A stretch of 64,000 bases of DNA from JAWKWA01 sp041397765 (GTDB lineage: Bacteria; Pseudomonadota; Alphaproteobacteria; Rhizobiales; Hyphomicrobiaceae). The stretch lies in assembly GCA_041397765.1 (NCBI GenBank), contig JAWKWA010000002.1, positions 62,001 to 126,000 on the forward strand. The letters are read 5' to 3'. A program made the position numbers and the translations under genes. Shown piece by piece: positions 44,312 to 52,904 of this stretch. The number at the start of each line of letters is the position of its first letter. The first letter of the stretch is position 1. The notes below the pieces were generated by a model that had not been told where the DNA came from, did not search any database, and worked only from the letters and a program-made list of their open reading frames with translations.

Positions 44312-46942
44312 TCAAGGGGTGTGACCGATCAGCCCGTCGGCGGCGAGGCGCCGTGCGAGCGAGGCGGCTTCGCTGCGCGTGACACCGAGCCGGCGCTCGA
44401 TCAGGCCCGCCGTCAGTCCGCGGTCGCGAACGGCCATGGCGACGGCGCGGTCGTAGAGCGGATCCTCGATGGCCTCGCCGGTCCGGGCCGACGGCAAGGT
44501 GCGGGCGGAAGGCGCGGCTTCGGCCAGCTCGGGCAGGTACCGGGCCGGGCCCTGACGCCGCAGATCGGCCGCGACCTGCGCCAGCTCCTCGGCAGAGGCG
44601 TAGGGCGCGTGCAGGCGCAGGATCTGCTGACCGCCGACATTGTAGAGCATGTCGCCGGCGCCGAGCAGTTGCTCGGCCCCTTCCGTGTCGATGGCGAGGC
44701 GGCTCTCCTGGCGCGAGGCGAGCCTGAAGGCGATGCGGGTCGGAATGCTCGAGCGGATCACGGAGGTCAGCACGTCGCCGGCCGGACGGCCGGTGGCGGC
44801 GATCAGATGGATGCCGACCGCCCTCGCGCGCTGGCCGAGCTCGTGGATGGCCGTCTCGGTGGCGTGGCCGGCAATCTGCATCAGCTCGGACAGCTCCTCG
44901 ACGAGAACGACGATGTGAGGCATCCGCTCGGGCCGCAGCTCCTCGATCTCATGGATCGGCTGGCCGGTGCGGCGGTCGTAGCCGGTCTGGACGCGACGGG
45001 TCAGCGGCGTGCCCTGGCGGTGCGCATTCTGCACGACATTGTTGTAGGTCTCGATGTTGCGGATGTTCAGCCGCGACATCTGCTTGTAGCGCTCGTCCAT
45101 CTCGCGGACGATCCACTCGAGCACGGCGACGGCGTGGCGGGCGTCGGTGACGACGGGCGTCAGCAGGTGGGGCAGGCCCTCGAGCGGGGAAGGCTCGAGA
45201 CGGCGCGGATCGATGACGACGAGGCGCAGATCCTCGGGCGTCAGCCGATAGAGCAGGGACAGGATCATCGCCCTGAGGCCAGAGGCGCGGCCCGAGCCGG
45301 CGGCGCCGGCGAGGACGAGATGCGGCATCCGTGTCAGGTCGGCGACCACAGGCTCGCCGTCGACGGTCTTGCCAAGCGCCAGCGGCAGGGCGGCGGCCGT
45401 GCGCCGCCACGCTTCGCTCTCCAGGACCTCGCGCAGCAGGATGGTCTCGCGGCGGACATTGGGCAATTCGAGGCCGAGCGTCTGGCGGCCGGGGATCGGC
45501 GCAATGCGGGCGGCGTTGACGCTCATGGCCCGGGCAATGTCGATGGCGAGGCCGACGACCCGCTCGGTCCTGACACCGCGGCCGGGCTCGAGCTCGTAGA
45601 CGGTGACGACCGGGCCTGGATGCTGGTCGAGGATGCGGCCGCGGATGCCGAACTCGGCGAGCACGTCCTCGAGCAGCCGGGCATTGCCGCGCAGCACGGT
45701 GCCGGCGAATTCGGGGCTCGGACGGGCCGCGGCCGGCTGCTTCAGGAGACGGAGCGGGGGCAGGCGGTAGGCATCGGCGAGGAAGGCGGCCGCGGCCTCG
45801 GTCGGGACGGCCAGATGCGCCTCGCCCGGTGTGCCGACGGCCTCGGCAATGGGGGCGGGGGTGGCCGAGACGGTGCCAGGGCCGCGCGTGCCGGCGGGCG
45901 ATTTAGGGGCGAAGCGGGCCGCCATCTGCGCGCTTTCCTCGTCGTGGGGCAGCACGCCGAAATCGTCGTCCTCGTCGTCGTCCTCTTCGCCAAGTGGATC
46001 GTCGTCGAGCCGCTGAGGACCAAAGCCGGAGCCGGGATGGATCTGGCCCGAGCGGGTGGCGCGGGCGTCGCGCCCGGCAAAGGACGGTGTGGCGAGCGGC
46101 GCGACGAATGGAGGTTGCGCGGTCTCGGTGTCGTCGAACGGCGGCTCCTCGCGCGAGAGCGGCGGCAGGGCGTCGAAGCCATCGTGCGCGAAGCGGCGAG
46201 CGATGCCCGGCGCGGCGTCACTGGAAAAGGCGAGATCGTGCGGGCCGCCGGCGGGTCCGTGACGCTGCGCATGGATGGGGGCGGTGTCGGCCGGATCGCG
46301 GTGGCCCGAGCGGGGCTGCCGGACGGCAAGGGCGGAGCGGCCGAGGGTCCAGCGCCCGAGCCCCGGCACCGGCAAGTCGAGCGACGCGGAGACCGACATG
46401 ACCGCGAGGGCCGAAAGCAGGAGGCCGCTCAGTGCGCCGGCGATGCCGGGCACGACGGCGACCAGCGGCTGGCGGACGAGGCCATAGACGAGATCGCCGA
46501 CGATGCCGCCAAGGCCGTTGGCGAAGGGCCAACCGCCCAGCACCGGCAGGCTGGAGAAGGCCGCGGCGGCGAGAATGGCCGAGAGCGGCCAGACAGCGAG
46601 GCGCAGGCGGCTCGCCGCCTGGCGGCGGCCCGCCAGCAGGCGGATGCCGGCGAAGGTCGGCAGGAAGAGCAGCGTGGCGCCGCCGAGACCGAGGATCTGG
46701 AGGAGGAAGTCGGCGAGATTGGCGCCGGCGGCGCCCATCAGGTTGCGCGAGGGGACGCCCGCGACGTGAGCCAGCACCGGATCGTCGGCCGACCAGGAGA
46801 TGAGCGCGGCCCAAAGGGCGACGGAGGCCACCAGCAAGGCCAATCCGCCGAGGCGGACGAGACCTGCCCTCAGGCTGACCGTGAGCCTCGCGGGCAACAG
46901 GCCCCGACGTTCATCGACGACGCTTCTGACTTCGACCGACAC
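44312..46942 (-). CDS. ftsK: FtsK-like DNA translocase with degenerate ATPase motifs
   Basis: An 876-residue FtsK homologue. Four to five N-terminal membrane helices (~30-190) are followed by an acidic/Pro-rich linker (DDDEDDD near 320), FtsK alpha/beta motor (~415-790) and a gamma winged helix. The motor has the family blocks AILSLLYRLTPE-like ILSLLYRLTPE, PHLLTPVVTD and EGAEQLLGAGDMLY. However, Walker A reads GAAGSGRAS (Arg552 where Lys is expected), Walker B VLVEEL (Glu682 for Asp) and ATGRP replaces ATQRP. Gamma ends early at IGHTP. It should still anchor at the septum, but ATP-driven translocation is doubtful. Position next to lolA is that of the canonical gene. Confidence 0.88.
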   Translation of the reverse strand: MSVEVRSVVDERRGLLPARLTVSLRAGLVRLGGLALLVASVALWAALISWSADDPVLAHVAGVPSRNLMGAAGANLADFLLQILGLGGATLLFLPTFAGIRLLAGRRQAASRLRLAVWPLSAILAAAAFSSLPVLGGWPFANGLGGIVGDLVYGLVRQPLVAVVPGIAGALSGLLLSALAVMSVSASLDLPVPGLGRWTLGRSALAVRQPRSGHRDPADTAPIHAQRHGPAGGPHDLAFSSDAAPGIARRFAHDGFDALPPLSREEPPFDDTETAQPPFVAPLATPSFAGRDARATRSGQIHPGSGFGPQRLDDDPLGEEDDDEDDDFGVLPHDEESAQMAARFAPKSPAGTRGPGTVSATPAPIAEAVGTPGEAHLAVPTEAAAAFLADAYRLPPLRLLKQPAAARPSPEFAGTVLRGNARLLEDVLAEFGIRGRILDQHPGPVVTVYELEPGRGVRTERVVGLAIDIARAMSVNAARIAPIPGRQTLGLELPNVRRETILLREVLESEAWRRTAAALPLALGKTVDGEPVVADLTRMPHLVLAGAAGSGRASGLRAMILSLLYRLTPEDLRLVVIDPRRLEPSPLEGLPHLLTPVVTDARHAVAVLEWIVREMDERYKQMSRLNIRNIETYNNVVQNAHRQGTPLTRRVQTGYDRRTGQPIHEIEELRPERMPHIVVLVEELSELMQIAGHATETAIHELGQRARAVGIHLIAATGRPAGDVLTSVIRSSIPTRIAFRLASRQESRLAIDTEGAEQLLGAGDMLYNVGGQQILRLHAPYASAEELAQVAADLRRQGPARYLPELAEAAPSARTLPSARTGEAIEDPLYDRAVAMAVRDRGLTAGLIERRLGVTRSEAASLARRLAADGLIGHTP

Positions 46943-46951
46943 GGTTCCACT

Positions 46952-48160
46952 CTACGCAGCAACGGACACAAGACGCTTCAGCGCCTCCTCCGTCGTTGCG
47001 AGATCGTGGACGAGGGCGATGCGGACGTAGCGGCTGCCCGGATCGACCCCACCATCCCGATACGTCAGGTAGGCGCCTGGCAACACCTTGACACCGCATG
47101 CTTTCCAGAGGGTTAGCGCGGCGTCCTCACCTGTGCCCAAACGATCCAGATCGAGCCAGAGGAAGAATCCGCCCTCGGGTCTTGGAGCGCCGAAGCGGTT
47201 GCCGAGCAGCCGTTCCGACAGCTCGAACTTGGCCTTGTAGATGGCGCGGCTCGCCTCGACATGGGCCTCGTCCGACCAGACGGCCGCGCTCGCCCACTGG
47301 ACAGGCAGCGGCATCTGGGGAGCGACGACATTGCGGAACTGGCTGAGCCTCGCGATGAAACCGGCATCGCCGGCGGCAAAGCCCGAGCGCAGGCCCGGCA
47401 GGTTCGAGCGCTTCGACAGCGAGTTGAAGACCAGCAGGTTGGCGAGCGAGCCGGTCCGCTTCAGCGCGACCTCGAGGGCGCCCGGCGGCGGGCGGTCGGC
47501 GTAGACCTCCGAATAGCACTCGTCGCAGAAGAGCATGATGTCGTTGGCGCGGCAGAGGGCGATGGCGCGCTCCAGATAGGTTTCGCTGGCAACGGTGCCC
47601 TGGGGGTTGGAGGGCGAGCAGAGATAGAAGGCGATGGTGCGGGCGAGGAGTGCGCGATCCTTCTCGAGGGCGTCGAGATCGGGGAGGAAGCCGGTCTCGG
47701 GCAGGGCGGGCAGGAAGACCGGCTCGACGCCGGCGCCGAGGGCGGCGGCGATATAGGCCTGATAGAACGGATTGGGGATCAGCACGGCCGGCCGGTCGAT
47801 CGGCGGGCGGCGGTCGAGCGCGGGGAAGATGGCGGTGAAGAGCCCCTCGCGCGAGCCGCAGAGGATGTGGACATTGGCGTCGGGGTCGATGCGGCCGGCG
47901 AGGTCATAGCGCCGCCCGATCCAGCCGGCGATGGCGCCGCGCAACTCAGGGAGGCCGACGATCGCGGGATACTTGCCGAACTCGGACTGATGGGTGGCGA
48001 GCGCCTCCATGAGGAAGGCGGGCTGGGCGTGGCGCGGTTCGCCGACCGTCATGTCGATGGGCGAGGCGCCGGGCGCGACGCCTTCGATGAGGGCCTTCAG
48101 CCGGGGAAAGGGCGAGTGGATGGCGCGTGCGAAGATGTCGCGTGCAGCAGGCTCGGTCAT
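46952..48160 (-). CDS. Class I/II PLP aminotransferase, DapC-like
   Basis: A 402-residue fold-type I aminotransferase. The PLP lysine motif is SLSKRSNLPGLRSGF, with NPQG and CDECYSEVY for cofactor binding and RIALVHD near the C-terminus. The N-terminus HSPFPRLKALIEGV resembles DapC, N-succinyl-L,L-diaminopimelate aminotransferase, which would fit the nearby lysA, but other amino donors are possible. It ends 10 bases before the ftsK-like start, so the two are probably cotranscribed. About 205 bases separate it from the amtB stop. Confidence 0.8.
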   Translation of the reverse strand: MTEPAARDIFARAIHSPFPRLKALIEGVAPGASPIDMTVGEPRHAQPAFLMEALATHQSEFGKYPAIVGLPELRGAIAGWIGRRYDLAGRIDPDANVHILCGSREGLFTAIFPALDRRPPIDRPAVLIPNPFYQAYIAAALGAGVEPVFLPALPETGFLPDLDALEKDRALLARTIAFYLCSPSNPQGTVASETYLERAIALCRANDIMLFCDECYSEVYADRPPPGALEVALKRTGSLANLLVFNSLSKRSNLPGLRSGFAAGDAGFIARLSQFRNVVAPQMPLPVQWASAAVWSDEAHVEASRAIYKAKFELSERLLGNRFGAPRPEGGFFLWLDLDRLGTGEDAALTLWKACGVKVLPGAYLTYRDGGVDPGSRYVRIALVHDLATTEEALKRLVSVAA

Positions 48161-48313
48161 GCCGGATCGCTCCCTCTCGTCGGCAGGACGGCCGCCGGGC
48201 GGCGGCGCTCTTCCTCAGCGATGAGTAGCGCGGGGGCGGGGCCGGTGCCAAGCGACGAAGACCGGCGTCGATGCCGGGTCCCGGTCGCGGATCTCGGTCG
48301 TCGGCAAGCCGTT

Positions 48314-48341
48314 GCGGGGGCGGTCGTCGTGCCGCCCCCGC
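48314..48341 (-). terminator. Hairpin downstream of amtB
   Basis: A perfect 10-bp stem (GCGGGGGCGG / CCGCCCCCGC) with an 8-base loop, ~25 bases after the amtB stop on the minus strand. No T-run follows, so it may be Rho-aided or protective. Confidence 0.5.
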
Positions 48342-48365
48342 CGGTCTCTCCCGGTCTGTCTCTGC

Positions 48366-49772
48366 TCAGTAGTTGTAGGCGCGCTCGCCGTGGCCGGAGA
48401 GATCGAGCCCCTCGCGCTCCTCCTCGGTGGCGACACGCAGGCCGACGACGAGATCGACCAGCTTGAAGAGCGCGAGCGAGCCGATGCCCGACCAGATGAC
48501 CGTCACGATCACGGCCTTCGCCTGGGCGAGGACCTGGCCGATGATGCTGTAGTCGGCGACGGCGCCGGTCGCGTAGTCGAAGATGCCGGTGCCGCCGAGC
48601 GCGGGAGCGGCGACGATGCCGGTGCCGATGGCGCCGACGATGCCGCCGACGCCGTGGACCCCGAAGACGTCGAGACTGTCGTCATAGCCGAGCCTGTTCT
48701 TCAAGGAGGTGCAGGCGAGGAAGCAGATCGCACCGGCGAGGAAGCCGAGGCAGATGGCGCCGACCGGACCGGCGAGGCCTGCGGCCGGCGTCACGGCGAC
48801 GAGGCCGGCGACGACGCCCGAGATGGCGCCGAGCAGGCTCGGCTTGTGGCCGCGCACGACCTCCATCAGGATCCAGCCGAGCGAGGCGGCGGCGGTCGCG
48901 ACGAAGGTGTTCAGCATGGCGAGCACGGCGCCGCTCGAGGCCTCGAGCGCCGAGCCGGCATTGAAGCCGAACCAGCCGACCCAGAGCAGGCCGCCGCCGA
49001 TCAGCGTCATGGTCAGCGAGTGTGGCGCCATCAGCTCGGAGCGGTAGCCGACGCGCCGGCCGATCAGGAGGGCGCCGACGAGGGCGGCGATGCCGGAATT
49101 GATGTGCACCACGGTGCCGCCGGCGAAGTCGACGGCGCCGAGCGAGAAGATGAAGCCGGCCGGGTCGCCATAGGCGGACGGGCCGCCCCAGAACCAGACC
49201 ATGTGCGCCATCGGAAAGTAGACGAAGGTCACCCAGAGCGGAATGAAGAGCGCGATCGCGGCGAAGCGGATGCGTTCGGCCATGGCGCCGACGATGAGGG
49301 CCGGCGTGATCGCGGCGAAGGTCATCTGGAAGACGATGAAGACGTATTCGGGAATGACGACGCCCTTGGTGAAGGTCTCGAGGTTCGATTCGAGGCCGAC
49401 ACCGGCGAGGAACAGGCGGTCGAAGCCGCCGATGAAACTGTTGAGGCTGCCGCCATTGGTGAAGGCGAGGCTGTAGCCGTAGAACACCCAGATGATGCAG
49501 ACAACGGCGGTCGAGTAGAGCACCTGCATCAGCACGGAGAGCATGTTCTTGGAGCGGACGAGGCCGCCGTAGAAGAGGGCGAGGCCCGGCACGGTCATCA
49601 GGAGCACGAGGGCGCTCGCGACCATCATCCAGGCAGTGTCGCCCTTGTCGGGCACGGGCGCGGCATCCTGGGCGACCGCCGCCGAGCCGGCGAGGATCAG
49701 GCCGAATAGGCCGGCAAGCGCGGTGGAAGCCAGCTTGGCGGCGCAGGCGGGCAGGGTTCGTCTCTTCGTCAT
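48366..49772 (-). CDS. amtB: Ammonium transporter
   Basis: A 468-residue Amt/Rh channel. A signal-peptide-like N-terminus precedes 11 helices. Motifs include GLALFYGGLVRSKN, GGTVVHINSGIAALVGAL (with the pore His) and the C-terminal HGVGGIVGAIGTGI. It imports NH3/NH4+. The start is ATG 49772, chosen over an upstream ATG at 49799. It lies 68 bases after glnK, whose PII product blocks the pore when nitrogen is plentiful. The pair forms one nitrogen-regulated operon. Confidence 0.95.
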   Translation of the reverse strand: MTKRRTLPACAAKLASTALAGLFGLILAGSAAVAQDAAPVPDKGDTAWMMVASALVLLMTVPGLALFYGGLVRSKNMLSVLMQVLYSTAVVCIIWVFYGYSLAFTNGGSLNSFIGGFDRLFLAGVGLESNLETFTKGVVIPEYVFIVFQMTFAAITPALIVGAMAERIRFAAIALFIPLWVTFVYFPMAHMVWFWGGPSAYGDPAGFIFSLGAVDFAGGTVVHINSGIAALVGALLIGRRVGYRSELMAPHSLTMTLIGGGLLWVGWFGFNAGSALEASSGAVLAMLNTFVATAAASLGWILMEVVRGHKPSLLGAISGVVAGLVAVTPAAGLAGPVGAICLGFLAGAICFLACTSLKNRLGYDDSLDVFGVHGVGGIVGAIGTGIVAAPALGGTGIFDYATGAVADYSIIGQVLAQAKAVIVTVIWSGIGSLALFKLVDLVVGLRVATEEEREGLDLSGHGERAYNY

Positions 49773-49840
49773 CTGTGTTCGGTGCCCCCGAAAGTGCATC
49801 TGGATCTGGGATTGGTGAAGCCGAAGCCCCGAGCGGGCGC

Positions 49841-50179
49841 TCAGAAGGCGTCGCGGTCGGTCTCGCCGGTGCGGATGCGGACGATGTGCTCGACGGGCGT
49901 GACGAAGATCTTGCCGTCGCCGATCTGGCCGGTACGGGCGGCCGCGGCGATCGCCTCGACGGCGCGCTCGACGAGCTCGGCCGGCACCACCGCCTCGATC
50001 TTCAGCTTGGGCATGAAGCTCACGACGTATTCGGCACCGCGATAGATCTCCGTATGGCCTTTCTGGCGGCCATAGCCCTTGACCTCGGTGACCGTCATGC
50101 CCTCGACGCCGATGCCGGTAAGCGCGGCACGGACGTCATCGAGCTTGAACGGCTTGATGATCGCCATGATGAGCTTCAT
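49841..50179 (-). CDS. glnK: PII signal protein GlnK
   Basis: A 112-residue PII protein. It begins MKLIMAIIKPFKLDDVR and carries the uridylylation Tyr51 in the T-loop (EIYRGAEYVVSF), and a C-terminal GKIFVTPVEHIVRIRTGE. It binds ATP/2-oxoglutarate and docks into AmtB. ATG 50179 has a GGGGAAG ribosome site 6 bases upstream; the ORF is open for another 44 codons but these are not PII. A sigma-54-like promoter lies ~100 bases upstream. Confidence 0.96.
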   Translation of the reverse strand: MKLIMAIIKPFKLDDVRAALTGIGVEGMTVTEVKGYGRQKGHTEIYRGAEYVVSFMPKLKIEAVVPAELVERAVEAIAAAARTGQIGDGKIFVTPVEHIVRIRTGETDRDAF

Positions 50180-50278
50180 TTCGACTTCCCCTTGGCGGGG
50201 CCGATCGAGCGCGCCCGAGCGGGCGCCGTCGCCGGCCGTGAGACCGGTCGCCAGTCGGGCGACCTCGGTTAACGCTGT

Positions 50279-50295
50279 TTCAAGGGGTGTGCCAA
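50279..50295 (-). promoter_or_regulatory. Putative sigma-54 promoter of glnK-amtB
   Basis: On the minus strand TTGGCACACCCCTTGAA matches the -24 part (TGGCAC) exactly and the -12 part (TTGC) at three of four bases, with standard spacing. It sits ~100 bases before glnK, in the most AT-rich sequence nearby, as expected for NtrC-activated glnK. I did not find a clear NtrC site. Confidence 0.5.
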
Positions 50296-50447
50296 TCGCG
50301 CTGCAATGCAATAAGATATTGATTATGCTTCAACAATAGTTTGTGTGGCGCAACAATGCGACGGCGCAGCCGAGCCCTGCTGCATAAAGAGAGGGCAGAT
50401 CAAGCGCGGTTGCCCGCGAAATGTGCAGATGACGGGCGTGGGTGGGT

Positions 50448-51332
50448 TCAGGCCTTGCGGGCCGGATCGCGCAGGCGCAGCAGGCCTTCCTGGGCTGCCG
50501 AGGCGACGAGGGTGCCGTCGCGGGTGAAGATCTGGCCGCGTGCCAGGGCGAGGCCGCCGAAATTGCTCGGGCTGTCCTCGGCATAGAGGAACCACTCGCC
50601 GGCCTTGAACGGGCGATGGAACCAGAGCGCGTGGTCGAGGCTCGCGGCCTGGATCGCCGGATCGACCAGGAGGCGGCCATGCGGCAGGAGGCCGGTCTCG
50701 ATCAGCGACCAGTCGGACAGATAGGCGAGCACTGCTTCTGCGAAGCCACGATCATCGGGGAAGTCGCCCCTGGCGCGCAGCCAGACGTATTGGCGCGGCG
50801 GTGTGCGGGCGACGGTGACGTAGTGCATGTAGTCGACCACGCGCATCTCGATGCAGTCGAGCGAAGGGCCGCGCTCGAGCAGCCTCCTGACGGTCGGATC
50901 GATGCGGTCGCCATGGCGGGCGAGGATCTCGCGCTCGTCGGGCAGATCCTCGGGCATCGGCACGTCGGGCATGTCGAGCTGGTGGTCGTAGGCGGTCTCC
51001 TCCTTATGAAAAGAGGCCGCGAAAGCGAAGATCGCCTCGCCGTTCTGGCGGGCGACGACGCGGCGCGTGCGGAAGCTACGGCCGTCGCGCAGCGGCTCGA
51101 CCTCGTAACGGATCGGCTGACGGGGGTCGCCGCCGATCAGGAAGTAGCAGTGCAGCGAGTGGACATGAACGTCCGCATCGACCGTGCGGTAGGCGGCGGC
51201 AAGCGCCTGGGCGACGACCTGGCCGCCATAGACACGCTTCCAGCCGACGTCGGGGCTCTCGCCGACGAACACCCGCTCACCCGCGGCTTCCAGCCTCAGG
51301 AGCTTGACGAGGTCGACCTTCAGGTCTTGCAT
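50448..51332 (-). CDS. tesB: Acyl-CoA thioesterase II
   Basis: A 294-residue double-hotdog thioesterase that cleaves acyl-CoA to free acid and CoA. Conserved parts are GGQVVAQALAAA in the N-terminal half, SLHCYFLIGGD, and ASLDHALWFHRPF with the catalytic Asp in the C-terminal half. The final FTRDGTLVASAAQEGLLR is typical of TesB. It is divergent to the FAD monooxygenase. It is upstream of the glnK promoter region on the same strand. Confidence 0.92.
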   Translation of the reverse strand: MQDLKVDLVKLLRLEAAGERVFVGESPDVGWKRVYGGQVVAQALAAAYRTVDADVHVHSLHCYFLIGGDPRQPIRYEVEPLRDGRSFRTRRVVARQNGEAIFAFAASFHKEETAYDHQLDMPDVPMPEDLPDEREILARHGDRIDPTVRRLLERGPSLDCIEMRVVDYMHYVTVARTPPRQYVWLRARGDFPDDRGFAEAVLAYLSDWSLIETGLLPHGRLLVDPAIQAASLDHALWFHRPFKAGEWFLYAEDSPSNFGGLALARGQIFTRDGTLVASAAQEGLLRLRDPARKA

Positions 51333-51524
51333 GCCGGCGTTCCAATCGAGCTGCTGTCGTGGGGGCTGGTGCCAGCGCTCTCGCGAACGGGATCTTTCGG
51401 TTGGAGCAGCGCAGGCATTCGATCCGGCGCATACCTGCAGGTGGAGGCGATGACCGCCTCGGGGCGGGATGCGCGGGTGGCGGCGTCACCTGATGGCAGG
51501 GCGCCGAAGGAGTCAAGGCAGACC

Positions 51525-52772
51525 ATGGCAGGACCAGCAGGCGAGGACGAACGGTTCGATCTCATCATCGGCGGTGGCGGCTTTGCGGGCATGGCGCTCG
51601 CGCGGGCGATCGCGGGTGCGCTCGGCGAGGAGGTGCGGATCGCCATCGTCGATCGCCCGCCGCCGGTGGCCGCAGCAGAAGATGTGCGGGCCTCGGCGAT
51701 CTCGGCGGGATCGGCCAATCTGCTCGGCGCGATCGGCGTCTGGCCGGCGGTGACCGGCGAGGCCCAGCCGGTGTCGCGGATCGAGATCGGCGGGGCGCGG
51801 GTCGAGAGCCCGGTGCGTCCGGTGCTGCTCGACTACGACAATCACACGCGCGAGGGCGAGCCCGCCTCCTACATCCTGATGAACCGGCTTCTCCATGCCG
51901 CACTCAGCCGTGCGGTACGAGCCGAGCCCGGCATCACCCTCGTTTCCGGCGAGGCCGCGGTCGGCTTCGAGGCCGGCGAGGCACTCGCCGAGGTGCGGCT
52001 GGCAAGCGGCCGGCGGTTGACGGCGCCCCTCGTCGTCGCGAGCGAAGGCCGGCGCTCGGCCTTGCGCGAGGCGGCCGGCATCAAGACCGTCGGCTGGAGC
52101 TACGGCCAGTCGGGGATCGTCACCACGGTCCGGCACGAGCGGCCGCACGAGGGCGTGGCGGTGCAGCACTTCCTGCCGGCGGGGCCGTTCGCCATCCTGC
52201 CGCTGCCGGGCGGGCTCACCTCGTCGCTCGTCTGGAGCGAGCGGACCGAGACGGCCGAGCGGATGATGCGGCTCGGCGACGGCGATTTCCTCGCCGAGGT
52301 CGCCCAGCGGTTCGGCGGGCGGCGGGGGGAGATCACGCTCGAAGGTCCGCGGATGTCCTGGCCGCTCGAGATGCATATGTCGCGCAGCTTCGTCGGGCCG
52401 CGGATCGCGCTTCTGGGCGATGCGGCGCGCGGGGTTCATCCGATCGCCGGGCAGGGGCTCAACCTCGCCTTGCGCGACGTCGCTGCGCTCGCCGAGGTGG
52501 TGAGCGATACCATGCGGCTCGGGCTCGATCCGGGCGGGGCGACGGCACTCGCGCGCTACCAGCGCTGGCGGCGGTTCGATTCGGTCGTCTCGGCGGGGGC
52601 AATGGACGGAATCAACCGTCTGTTCTCCAACGACAATTCTCTTTTGCGCGCGGTGCGCGAGACCGGCCTCAGGCTGGTCGACCGGGCGCCCGGCCTCAAA
52701 CGCCTGATCGTCGAGGAAGCCGCCGGCCTCGTCGGCGACGTGCCCAAACTGCTGAAAGGGCTGCCGGTGTGA
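51525..52772 (+). CDS. UbiH-family FAD-dependent monooxygenase
   Basis: A 415-residue flavoprotein of the UbiH/UbiF/UbiM hydroxylase family for the ubiquinone ring. The N-terminal FAD motif is IIGGGGFAGMALA, and the second FAD motif is GDAARGVHPIAGQGLNLALRD. The RLLHAALSRAV helix and active-site FLPAGPFAILPLPGG are in place. ATG 51525 was chosen because the upstream open frame is the tesB shadow. The exact hydroxylated carbon (C5, C6 or C1) cannot be told. It is followed by an MFS gene in the same direction. Confidence 0.88.
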   Translation: MAGPAGEDERFDLIIGGGGFAGMALARAIAGALGEEVRIAIVDRPPPVAAAEDVRASAISAGSANLLGAIGVWPAVTGEAQPVSRIEIGGARVESPVRPVLLDYDNHTREGEPASYILMNRLLHAALSRAVRAEPGITLVSGEAAVGFEAGEALAEVRLASGRRLTAPLVVASEGRRSALREAAGIKTVGWSYGQSGIVTTVRHERPHEGVAVQHFLPAGPFAILPLPGGLTSSLVWSERTETAERMMRLGDGDFLAEVAQRFGGRRGEITLEGPRMSWPLEMHMSRSFVGPRIALLGDAARGVHPIAGQGLNLALRDVAALAEVVSDTMRLGLDPGGATALARYQRWRRFDSVVSAGAMDGINRLFSNDNSLLRAVRETGLRLVDRAPGLKRLIVEEAAGLVGDVPKLLKGLPV

Positions 52773-52904
52773 CGGGCAGTCGGCCGTGCCGTCAGGCGTG
52801 CCAATCTGCCGGCTGAATGCGATGTGCTCGACAAGGGCGGCGGGGGGCTGGCATTGTCGGGCGCCTGCCGGCGGCTCCGCCGGCGATCTTCCCGGGACCG
52901 TCCG

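Noticed and set aside
44090..47116. 1008-codon plus-strand ORF
   Set aside because: It is antisense to the ftsK-like gene and its end; Gly/Arg/Asp-rich composition is typical of GC-rich shadow frames.
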